Below are positions 32,311 to 38,833 of a stretch of 38,833 nucleotides of DNA, piece after piece; within the stretch, counting starts at the first letter, position 1; every line of letters starts with the position of its first letter. The translations under genes and the position numbers were made by a program. The DNA comes from an uncultured Sphingobacterium sp. (GTDB taxonomy: Bacteria > Bacteroidota > Bacteroidia > Sphingobacteriales > Sphingobacteriaceae). Under the pieces are notes generated by a model, which was not told the DNA's origin, did not search any database, and worked only from the letters and a program-made list of their open reading frames with translations. The stretch spans positions 1-38,833 of the forward strand of contig CANRHE010000007.1 of the NCBI GenBank assembly GCA_947630335.1. The letters are read 5' to 3'.

Positions 32311-34419
32311 ATGCAAAGTTTTCGTACTGAATTAGAAAATCCTGTTGTTGAACAAGAAATTATTGAACTAGAGCAAAAAATTAGAGCTTTTAGGGGAGGG
32401 GAGATTCCCGATGAAAAGTTTCGTTCATTACGCCTTGCTCGTGGTATTTACGGGCAGCGGCAACCTGGTGTTCAAATGATCCGTATTAAATTGCCATTTG
32501 GTAAAGTAACATTCAAACAATTATTGAGGATAGCAGATGTTTCAGATGAGTACGCTAGTAAGAACTTGCATTTGACCACTCGCCAGGATATCCAAATACA
32601 TTATGTAAGCTTAGATAAAACTCCAGAACTTTGGGCCAAATTAGCAGAGGATGATATTACACTACGTGAGGCTTGTGGTAATACTGTACGAAATGTAACA
32701 GCTTCTGCAATTGCAGGGATTGATAAAGAGGAGCCTTTTGACGTTTCTCCGTATGCTCATAGAACATTTGAGTACTTTCTACGAAATCCTATTTGTGCGG
32801 AAATGGGACGTAAGATCAAGATTGCTTTTTCATCATCAACGAAAGATACAGCCTTTTCTTACATTCACGATTTTGGTTTTATTCCCAAAGTTAAAGTGAA
32901 AGATGGGGTAGAAATCCGTGGGTTTAAAGTCATGTTAGGTGGCGGCTTGGGAGCGCAACCTCTATTAGCCTATAAAATATTTGATTTCTTATCAGAGGAA
33001 GAAATCATTCCTTTTATGGAAGCGACATTACGAGTATTCGATAGATACGGAGAGCGTAATAATCGAAATAAAGCTCGTTTTAAATTTTTAATACAAAAAC
33101 TAGGCTTGGAAGAAGTTCTACGCTTAATAGAACAAGAGAAAAAAGCACTTCCCTACCAACGGATTGTTGTTGATCGTGACTCTATTGTAGAACCAATTGC
33201 ACCATCCAAGCCAGTTAATTCAGCTATCCCTATTGAGTATGAAGCTTTTGATGTTTGGAAACGTACAAATGTATTTCCACAAAAGCAGCAAGGCTTTTAT
33301 GGAGTATATGTTAAAGTTTTGACGGGCGATATTTCTACAGAGAAAGCAAGACGTTTAATCGTTGGTGTAAGAGATCACATTGCAGATGATATTCGTATTA
33401 CGCAAGGACAAAATTTACTCTTTAAATATGTTCATGAAGAGTCTTTACCTCATGTTTTTAATGTGTTGTATGATCTAGGATTTGCTAAGCCGGGCTTTGA
33501 TAGTACATCTGATATTACTACCTGTCCTGGTACCGATACTTGTAATTTGGGTATATCCAATTCTACGGAGATGGCACGCGTTTTAGAGCAATATATTCAT
33601 GAGTTTCATAGGGATTTTATATTCGAACAAAATCTAAAAATTAAAATATCTGGTTGTATGAACTCATGTGGACAGCATGGATTGGCACATATAGGTTTTC
33701 ATGGCTCATCGGTCAAAGCGAATGGTAAAGTAGTCCCCGCCGCACAGGTGATGTTAGGAGGAGGTACAGTAGGTGATGGTGAAGGGAGAGTAGCAGAGAG
33801 AGTGATTAAAATCCCAACCAAAAGGGTTACCCATTTGGTTGATCTTACCTTAGGAGATTTTAAAGCACATCGAGAAGCTGAGGAGTCGTTTCATCATTAT
33901 TACGAAAGACAAGGTAAAGATTATTTTTATCAACTGTATAAACCCTTGGCAGACCTCTCTACCTTGACCGAAGACGAATATATTGATTGGGGGCATCAAG
34001 ATACCTTTGAGACTGCTATTGGTGTTGGGGAATGTGCAGGGGTAGTTATTGATTTAGTAGCTACATTATTATTTGAAGCAGAAGAAAAAATTGGATGGGC
34101 AAACGAAGCCTTTGATAAAGGTCTATATGCTGATGCTATTTATCATACTTATTCCTCCTTTGTTTGGACAGCCAAAGCATTGCTTTTGGACAAAGGTATC
34201 AATGCAAGTACGCAAACTAGTGTTATTAACGAATTTGATGCTCGTTATGTTGAAGAAGGAGTTTTTAGTTTCCCTGTATCATTTTCTGATCGCGTTTTAC
34301 AAATTAATAAATATACCCCTTCGGTTGAATTTGCTCAGGCATACTTAACACAAGCGACAGCCTTTTATTTAGAAGCGGCAGATCGTCGAGAATCTTTACG
34401 AATAGCTAATAACAATTAA
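32311..34419 (+). CDS. Sirohaem nitrite/sulfite reductase with C-terminal HEPN-like domain
   Basis: 702 residues. Residues 1-570 carry two ferredoxin-like half-domains and two sirohaem/Fe-S domains: NLHLTTRQDIQIHYV and CGNTVRNVTASAIAGI in the first half, and the cluster ligands C405, C411, C449, C453 (C-X5-C-X37-C-X3-C) in the second. It reduces sulfite to sulfide with six electrons, probably from ferredoxin, since no CysJ-type flavoprotein is present. Residues about 575-695 are an added helical domain (GLYADAIYHTYSSFVWTAKALLLDKG) typical of HEPN. That domain has no R-X4-6-H nuclease motif. Sulfite rather than nitrite is favoured by the cysH, cysD and cysN neighbours. It is the first gene of the operon. 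Confidence 0.92.
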   Translation: MQSFRTELENPVVEQEIIELEQKIRAFRGGEIPDEKFRSLRLARGIYGQRQPGVQMIRIKLPFGKVTFKQLLRIADVSDEYASKNLHLTTRQDIQIHYVSLDKTPELWAKLAEDDITLREACGNTVRNVTASAIAGIDKEEPFDVSPYAHRTFEYFLRNPICAEMGRKIKIAFSSSTKDTAFSYIHDFGFIPKVKVKDGVEIRGFKVMLGGGLGAQPLLAYKIFDFLSEEEIIPFMEATLRVFDRYGERNNRNKARFKFLIQKLGLEEVLRLIEQEKKALPYQRIVVDRDSIVEPIAPSKPVNSAIPIEYEAFDVWKRTNVFPQKQQGFYGVYVKVLTGDISTEKARRLIVGVRDHIADDIRITQGQNLLFKYVHEESLPHVFNVLYDLGFAKPGFDSTSDITTCPGTDTCNLGISNSTEMARVLEQYIHEFHRDFIFEQNLKIKISGCMNSCGQHGLAHIGFHGSSVKANGKVVPAAQVMLGGGTVGDGEGRVAERVIKIPTKRVTHLVDLTLGDFKAHREAEESFHHYYERQGKDYFYQLYKPLADLSTLTEDEYIDWGHQDTFETAIGVGECAGVVIDLVATLLFEAEEKIGWANEAFDKGLYADAIYHTYSSFVWTAKALLLDKGINASTQTSVINEFDARYVEEGVFSFPVSFSDRVLQINKYTPSVEFAQAYLTQATAFYLEAADRRESLRIANNN

Positions 34420-34430
34420 GACTTTACAGA

Positions 34431-35201
34431 ATGAAAAATATAAAACCATTGGTAACATTAGTAGGTGCTGGACCAGGAGATGCTGATTTAATTACTGTTA
34501 AAGGATTGAAAGCTATCCAAAGTGCTGATGTTATATTATATGATGCATTGATTAATGAAGACCTATTAAACTATGCTAAAGATGAGTGTGTGAAAGTATA
34601 CGTAGGAAAGCGAGCGGAGCAGCTATCTACAGATCAGCATCAGATTAATCAGTTATTAGTGGACTACGCTCTTACTTATGGGCATGTGGTACGATTAAAA
34701 GGAGGAGATCCTTTTGTATTTGGTCGAGGTGGTGAAGAGTTGGATCATGTTCGCCAATATGATATCCCGACAGAAGTTGTACCAGGTATTTCCTCTTCAA
34801 TAGGATTGACAGGATTACAACAGATACCATTGACCTATAGAGGTATTGCAGAGAGCTTTTGGGTGATTACAGGAGCTACTTCAGATGGGCAATTGTCAGA
34901 TGACCTAAATATGGCAGTTAATAGCAGCGCTACAGTAGTCGTGCTTATGGGATACTCCAAGCTTCAGCAAATAGTTAGTTTATATCAAGAACATGGCCGA
35001 GGAGAGCTCCCAATTGCTTTGATCCAAAACGGATCATTGCCTAATGAACGTATTGTTGTTGGTCTTGTAGATACTATATTAGCCGAGGTGCAAAAAAATT
35101 TAGTAGGCGTACCTGCGATAATTGTTTTAGGTGAGGTAGTTGCCAAGCATAAGGATTTCGAAAAATTACAGGAAGAATTGAAACTAAACAATCTATCATG
35201 A
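34431..35201 (+). CDS. cobA: Uroporphyrinogen-III C-methyltransferase
   Basis: 256 residues. It adds two methyl groups from SAM to uroporphyrinogen III to give precorrin-2, the first step of sirohaem synthesis. Family motifs are intact: VGAGPGDADLIT at the start, VRLKGGDPFVFGRGGEE (SAM site), and VVPGISSSIG. It is 11 bases after the sulfite reductase gene and its stop overlaps the next start in an ATGA. Being in this operon ties it to sirohaem for sulfite reduction rather than to cobalamin. Confidence 0.95.
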   Translation: MKNIKPLVTLVGAGPGDADLITVKGLKAIQSADVILYDALINEDLLNYAKDECVKVYVGKRAEQLSTDQHQINQLLVDYALTYGHVVRLKGGDPFVFGRGGEELDHVRQYDIPTEVVPGISSSIGLTGLQQIPLTYRGIAESFWVITGATSDGQLSDDLNMAVNSSATVVVLMGYSKLQQIVSLYQEHGRGELPIALIQNGSLPNERIVVGLVDTILAEVQKNLVGVPAIIVLGEVVAKHKDFEKLQEELKLNNLS

Positions 35202-35779
35202 ATACGTTGTTTCCAATTTATATAAAGATGGATCAGGTTCACACTTTATTGGTTGGCGCGGGTCCTGTAGGTTTAGAGAAATTACAAGCTATTTATTTTA
35301 ATTCACCGCAGGCAAAAGTAAATGTCGTAGCCCTAGATGTAAGTCAGAGTGTGGAGGATTATGTTAAGAAGAATAGCTATGCTCAACTAGTAAGGAGATC
35401 TTTTCAGGAAGAGGATTTGGACGGTGTTGATTTGGTCATATTAGCAACTAATAATGATGTGTTAAATGAGCGTATTCGGCAACTGTGTAAACAAAGAAAC
35501 ATTCTATTAAATGTCGCTGATAAACCCAGCTTATGTGACTTTTATTTAGGGTCAGTTGTGCAAAAGGGTAATTTGAAAATAGGTATTTCCACCAATGGTA
35601 AATCACCGACGATGGCAAAGCGATTAAAGGAATTTTTTAATGAGTTGCTTCCAGAAGAAATTGATGATACACTGGAGTTGATGTATACCATGCGTAATCA
35701 GCTTAAAGGAGATTTTAAGGATAAAATAGAAGCTTTGAATACACATACTAAAGATTTTATTAATAGTACAGTCTTATGA
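35198..35779 (+). CDS. Precorrin-2 dehydrogenase / sirohydrochlorin ferrochelatase (Met8-type)
   Basis: 193 residues, matching the N-terminal part of CysG or yeast Met8. The NAD-binding LLVGAGPVGLEKLQAI and the ATNNDVLNERI segment are visible, followed by KIGISTNGKSPTMAKRLKEF, typical of the family. It oxidises precorrin-2 and probably also inserts iron to make sirohaem. Together with cobA it gives in two genes what enterobacteria encode as the fused CysG. It overlaps cobA and cysH by 4 bases each. Confidence 0.9.
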   Translation: MNTLFPIYIKMDQVHTLLVGAGPVGLEKLQAIYFNSPQAKVNVVALDVSQSVEDYVKKNSYAQLVRRSFQEEDLDGVDLVILATNNDVLNERIRQLCKQRNILLNVADKPSLCDFYLGSVVQKGNLKIGISTNGKSPTMAKRLKEFFNELLPEEIDDTLELMYTMRNQLKGDFKDKIEALNTHTKDFINSTVL

Positions 35780-36477
35780 TAGATCAATTAAAACAAGAAT
35801 TAGCCGAAAAAGATGCAGCCGAAATAATTCATTTTATTAGCAGTAATTATGCTGATCGAACCGTTTTTTCCACATCATTTGGCATTGAAGATCAAGTATT
35901 GACTCATCTTTTAGCACAAGCAAACTCTAACATAAATATTTTCACTTTAGACACAGGACGTCTGTTCCCAGAGACATATTATGTTTGGAATAGAACTTTA
36001 GAACGTTACGGATTAGCTATACAATCTTATTCCCCAAATACAGCAGAAGTAGAACGTTTAGTGACTGACAAGGGGCCTTCTAGCTTTTATGAATCTGTCG
36101 AAAATCGAAAAGAATGTTGTTTTATTCGGAAAATAGAACCTTTAAGCAGAGCGATAAAGGGATATGATATTTGGATAACTGGTATTCGTGCCGATCAATC
36201 TCCTAATCGCGAAGAGATGGAATACATAGAATGGGATGCTCATAATAATATCCTCAAAATTCACCCCTTGTTTCACTGGAACTTAACAGATGTAGAGGAG
36301 TTTTTGAAGGTTAATAACATTCCTTACAATCCCCTTCATGACAAGGGATTTCCGAGTATAGGTTGTCAGCCATGTACACGAGCTGTCCAACCTGGAGAGA
36401 GTTTTCGAGCTGGGCGATGGTGGTGGGAAGATCAAAGCAAGAAAGAATGTGGATTACATACCACAAACGCACATTAA
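35776..36477 (+). CDS. cysH: Adenylyl-sulfate (APS) reductase, Fe-S type
   Basis: 233 residues. It reduces activated sulfate to sulfite with thioredoxin. PP-loop-like FSTSFGIEDQ and LDTGRLFPETY bind the nucleotide, and ECGLH holds the catalytic C225. Cys114/115 (RKECCFIRK) and Cys197/200 (GCQPC) are the four ligands of a [4Fe-4S] cluster, which marks APS reductases and is missing in classic PAPS reductases such as E. coli CysH. This fits the absence of an APS kinase (cysC) in the operon. It overlaps the upstream gene by 4 bases and sits 33 bases before cysD. Confidence 0.94.
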   Translation: MIDQLKQELAEKDAAEIIHFISSNYADRTVFSTSFGIEDQVLTHLLAQANSNINIFTLDTGRLFPETYYVWNRTLERYGLAIQSYSPNTAEVERLVTDKGPSSFYESVENRKECCFIRKIEPLSRAIKGYDIWITGIRADQSPNREEMEYIEWDAHNNILKIHPLFHWNLTDVEEFLKVNNIPYNPLHDKGFPSIGCQPCTRAVQPGESFRAGRWWWEDQSKKECGLHTTNAH

Positions 36478-36510
36478 GATTCAATACTATTGGTTATTAA
36501 AAATTAAAGA

Positions 36511-37401
36511 ATGGATTATTTAGATCATTTGGAAGCGGAAGCTATATATATATTACGGGAAGTCGCAGGTCAATTTGAAAATCCTGCACTCCTTTTTTCT
36601 GGAGGAAAGGATAGTATAACATTAGTTCATTTAGCAAAAAAGGCATTTAGACCAGGTAAATTTCCTTTCCCATTAGTTCATATTGACACCGGACACAATT
36701 TTCCTGAAACTATCGTTTTTAGAGATTGGTTAGTTGAAGAGCTAGGTGAAAAGTTAATTGTGGGCTTGGTTCAAGAAAGTATAGATCAAGGTAAAGTCAT
36801 AGAGTCTACGGGTAAAAACGCAAGTCGTAATGCTTTGCAAACTGTTACTCTTTTAGATACGATTGAAAAATATGGTTTTGATGCCTGTATCGGTGGTGCA
36901 AGGCGTGATGAAGAGAAAGCTAGAGCCAAAGAGCGAATTTTCTCCGTTCGTGATGAGTTTGGACAATGGGATCCTAAAAGACAAAGACCCGAGCTGTGGA
37001 ATATTTTTAATGGTAAGATTAATAAAGGCGAAAATGTTCGGATATTTCCGATTTCGAATTGGACAGAGCTCGATGTCTGGCAATATATTAAACGTGAAAA
37101 AATTGACCTTCCTTCTATATACTTCAGTCATCAACGGGATGTAGTTTGGCGTAATAATCAATGGATGGCAGCCGCATCGTGCTTGAATTTAGATGCAGAA
37201 GATCACGTGGAATTTAAATCTGTTCGCTTTAGAACAGTAGGGGATATGACTTGTACGGCTGCGGTCGATTCTATAGCGACCTCGTTGGATGATATTATAA
37301 GCGAAATCAAAGCCTCTACAGTTAGCGAAAGAGGTGCTCGTCTAGATGATAAAGTGTCAGAAGCAGCTATGGAAGAACGTAAAAAACAAGGATACTTTTA
37401 A
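36511..37401 (+). CDS. cysD: Sulfate adenylyltransferase subunit 2
   Basis: 296 residues, the PP-loop ATP pyrophosphatase-fold subunit that makes APS from sulfate and ATP. The P-loop is FSGGKDS (29-35), and VHIDTGHNFPET and GGARRDEEKARAKERIFS are family signatures. It works as a heterodimer with CysN, whose GTPase drives the reaction; cysN starts 31 bases downstream. The C-terminal GARLDDKVSEAAMEERKKQGYF is conserved in CysD. The start at 36511 is the only sensible ATG. Confidence 0.96.
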   Translation: MDYLDHLEAEAIYILREVAGQFENPALLFSGGKDSITLVHLAKKAFRPGKFPFPLVHIDTGHNFPETIVFRDWLVEELGEKLIVGLVQESIDQGKVIESTGKNASRNALQTVTLLDTIEKYGFDACIGGARRDEEKARAKERIFSVRDEFGQWDPKRQRPELWNIFNGKINKGENVRIFPISNWTELDVWQYIKREKIDLPSIYFSHQRDVVWRNNQWMAAASCLNLDAEDHVEFKSVRFRTVGDMTCTAAVDSIATSLDDIISEIKASTVSERGARLDDKVSEAAMEERKKQGYF

Positions 37402-37432
37402 CGATAAGGCTCAATTTGAAATCATTTTACTA

Positions 37433-38677
37433 ATGAATATACTTAAATTTATAACAGCAGGATCTGTAGATGATGGGAAAAGTACCCTGATAGGACGTCT
37501 ATTGTACGATACAAATTCTATTTTGGATGACCAACTCGAAGCAATTCAGAAAGCAAATCGAAAGAATGATGATGGTACTGTTGACTTAGCTATTTTGACC
37601 GACGGCTTAAAGGCAGAGCGTGAACAAGGTATTACAATTGACGTAGCCTATAAATACTTCCAGACAGATAGACGAAAATTTATTATTGCAGATGCTCCGG
37701 GACATATTCAATATACTCGAAATATGATTACAGGTGCGTCAAACTCTGATCTCATTATTATTCTAGTTGATGCGCGAAAAGGGATTATTGAGCAAACTAA
37801 GCGACATTCTTTTATCGCTAAATTATTATCCATAAGCAGAGTATTAGTATGTGTTAATAAAATGGATATGGTCGGATACGACGAGCTTGTATTTGAACAA
37901 ATAAAAGCTGATTACTTGCAAATCGCAAATAATTTAGGCTTGGTTGGAGTCGATTTTCTACCCGTGTCCGCTCTGAAAGGCGATAATATTGTCGTTAAGT
38001 CCACCAGAATGGATTGGTATCAAGGAAGTACATTATTAGAGTATTTGGAAGAGATTCAGATGGAGGATCATATAGCAGAGACTTGGCGATTTCCAGTTCA
38101 ATGGGTTGTTAGGCCACAGTCTGACGAATTGCCGGACTATAGGGGGTATGCCGGTCGATTGATCGGTAGTGGTATAGAAGTGGGCGAAGAAGTAATCGTA
38201 TTACCATCAGGCATCAAGAGTCGAATTGCAGCAATTGAGTTTGATCAAAAAGATGTAAGCAAGCCCGAAGACGGTCAATCCTTAGTGATTCACCTCAAAG
38301 ATGATGTAGATATCTCTAGAGGTGATTTTATTGTGAGCAACGCACATGTTCCCCATACATCTCGTAGTTTTGAAGCTAACCTTTCCTGGTTTGATAATAA
38401 GCCATTGGATACCAATCAAGTGTACCTGCTGCAATATCATTCTCGACTTACAAAGATCAAAATACCCCAGATATTATATAAATATGATATTAATACGCAA
38501 GAATTACTTTATGACACGTCGATACATATGAATGATATTGGTCGCGTGACTGTGAAGGCTGCTGAGGAGGTGGTTTTTGATTTAAACAGTGAGTTTTCGA
38601 AGAATGCTAGAGCGATTATTATTGATCCACGTAATAATCTAACGATTGCAGCATTAACAATAGAAGAAGTGGTATAG
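37433..38677 (+). CDS. cysN: Sulfate adenylyltransferase subunit 1 (GTPase)
   Basis: 414 residues from the ATG at 37433. The ORF track begins 29 codons earlier inside cysD; the true N-terminus is MNILKFITAGSVDDGKSTLI. EF-Tu-like GTPase motifs are G1 GSVDDGKST (10-18), G3 DAPGH, and G4 NKMD; two beta-barrel domains follow. It couples GTP hydrolysis to APS synthesis by CysD. The chain ends without a fused CysC (APS kinase) domain, unlike NodQ-type proteins, which again fits an APS reductase pathway. It is the last gene of the operon; no clear terminator follows in the 100 bases before rplU. Confidence 0.95.
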   Translation: MNILKFITAGSVDDGKSTLIGRLLYDTNSILDDQLEAIQKANRKNDDGTVDLAILTDGLKAEREQGITIDVAYKYFQTDRRKFIIADAPGHIQYTRNMITGASNSDLIIILVDARKGIIEQTKRHSFIAKLLSISRVLVCVNKMDMVGYDELVFEQIKADYLQIANNLGLVGVDFLPVSALKGDNIVVKSTRMDWYQGSTLLEYLEEIQMEDHIAETWRFPVQWVVRPQSDELPDYRGYAGRLIGSGIEVGEEVIVLPSGIKSRIAAIEFDQKDVSKPEDGQSLVIHLKDDVDISRGDFIVSNAHVPHTSRSFEANLSWFDNKPLDTNQVYLLQYHSRLTKIKIPQILYKYDINTQELLYDTSIHMNDIGRVTVKAAEEVVFDLNSEFSKNARAIIIDPRNNLTIAALTIEEVV

Positions 38678-38710
38678 AATGATTCATTTTGAATTATTTC
38701 TTTACATATA

Positions 38711-38741
38711 TTGATTGTTTAAAAAAATAAATCTATCTTTG
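38711..38741 (+). promoter_or_regulatory. rplU promoter (TTG - 20 - TATCTTTG)
   Basis: TTG at 38711-38713 and TATCTTTG at 38734-38741 are exactly 20 bases apart, as in the tRNA-Asn promoter. The predicted leader to the rplU ATG is about 31 bases, AT-rich, without a Shine-Dalgarno site. Confidence 0.7.
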
Positions 38742-38777
38742 CAGTTCATTAAAAATAATTAACAAATTTATATAACA

Positions 38778-38833
38778 ATGTACGCAATAGTAAATATAGC
38801 AGGACAGCAATTTAAAGTTGCTAAAGACCAGTA
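38778..38833 (+). CDS. rplU: 50S ribosomal protein L21 (partial, N-terminus)
   Basis: Only 18 codons are visible before the window ends: MYAIVNIAGQQFKVAKDQ, which matches the conserved L21 N-terminus (MYAxxxxGGKQxxVxxGQ). A strong promoter precedes it. rpmA (L27) would normally follow outside the window. It was not in the ORF track because of its truncation. Confidence 0.85.
   Translation, partial: MYAIVNIAGQQFKVAKDQ

Noticed and set aside
34010-34419. HEPN nuclease or toxin activity of the sulfite reductase C-terminus
   Set aside because: The R-X4-6-H motif is missing; the only His (H612) has no Arg at the right distance.
37346-37432. N-terminal extension of CysN
   Set aside because: The 29 residues come from the cysD 3' end in another frame and the gap; the ATG at 37433 gives the standard start.

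Overview
The window is chromosomal DNA from a member of the Bacteroidota, most likely the Sphingobacteriaceae (Sphingobacterium/Pedobacter-like); the genus is inferred and was not searched. The clues are AT-rich sequence, promoters of the Bacteroidota type (TTG/TTTG, about 20 bases, then TAnnTTTG), few Shine-Dalgarno sites, a b558-type SdhC, a HmuY/TonB receptor/DUF6607 set, a DUF5687 ABC permease and an exported DPP-IV peptidase. No phage, insertion sequence, integrase or CRISPR array was seen. This is mostly ordinary core and metabolic genome.

Layout. 1-1200 (minus): 5' part of sdhC and a small outer-membrane beta-barrel protein. 1266-3007 (plus): a CsbD-like small protein, CsaA-like tRNA-binding protein, TadA and superoxide dismutase. 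3068-3375 is gene-free and holds a hairpin and an 11-bp tandem repeat. 3376-8397 (plus): AraC/cupin regulator, P5C dehydrogenase and a two-gene DUF5687 ABC transporter. 8489-13586 (minus): haem acquisition locus reading AraC regulator, DUF6607, TonB-dependent haem receptor, HmuY-like lipoprotein. 13713-16847 (minus): a DAACS symporter with altered signature residues, recA and nth. 17026-18083 (plus): tRNA-Asn and a PfkB kinase. 18099-20116 (minus): cytochrome b5-like protein, ECF sigma factor and MurB. 20242-24017: a TetR regulator convergent with, and overlapping, a YpdA-like reductase that overlaps a FUSC membrane protein. 24111-28558: DPP-IV, FolB, Hsp20 and a choloylglycine-hydrolase-family enzyme. 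28654-32132 (minus): pstSCAB. 32311-38677 (plus): a six-gene sulfate assimilation and sirohaem operon. 38778 to the end: start of rplU.

How the genes work together. The cys operon is a self-contained route from sulfate to sulfide. CysDN makes APS, a CysH of the Fe-S APS-reductase type makes sulfite, and a sirohaem sulfite reductase with an added C-terminal HEPN-like domain makes sulfide. CobA and a Met8-type enzyme make the sirohaem. No APS kinase is present, which fits an APS rather than PAPS route. The pst operon is divergent from it across a 178-bp control region. In the haem locus the receptor keeps the YRAP...His...NxNL haem-receptor signature, while its HmuY-like partner has one His and no Met after the signal peptide, so classical two-ligand haem binding is doubtful.

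I found no clearly new multi-gene system. The points most worth a second look are the atypical HmuY, the HEPN-fused sulfite reductase, the DAACS transporter lacking the NMDGT motif and the substrate arginine, and two genes (nth and an araC) whose TAnnTTTG element ends exactly 4 bases before the ATG, which suggests leaderless mRNAs.
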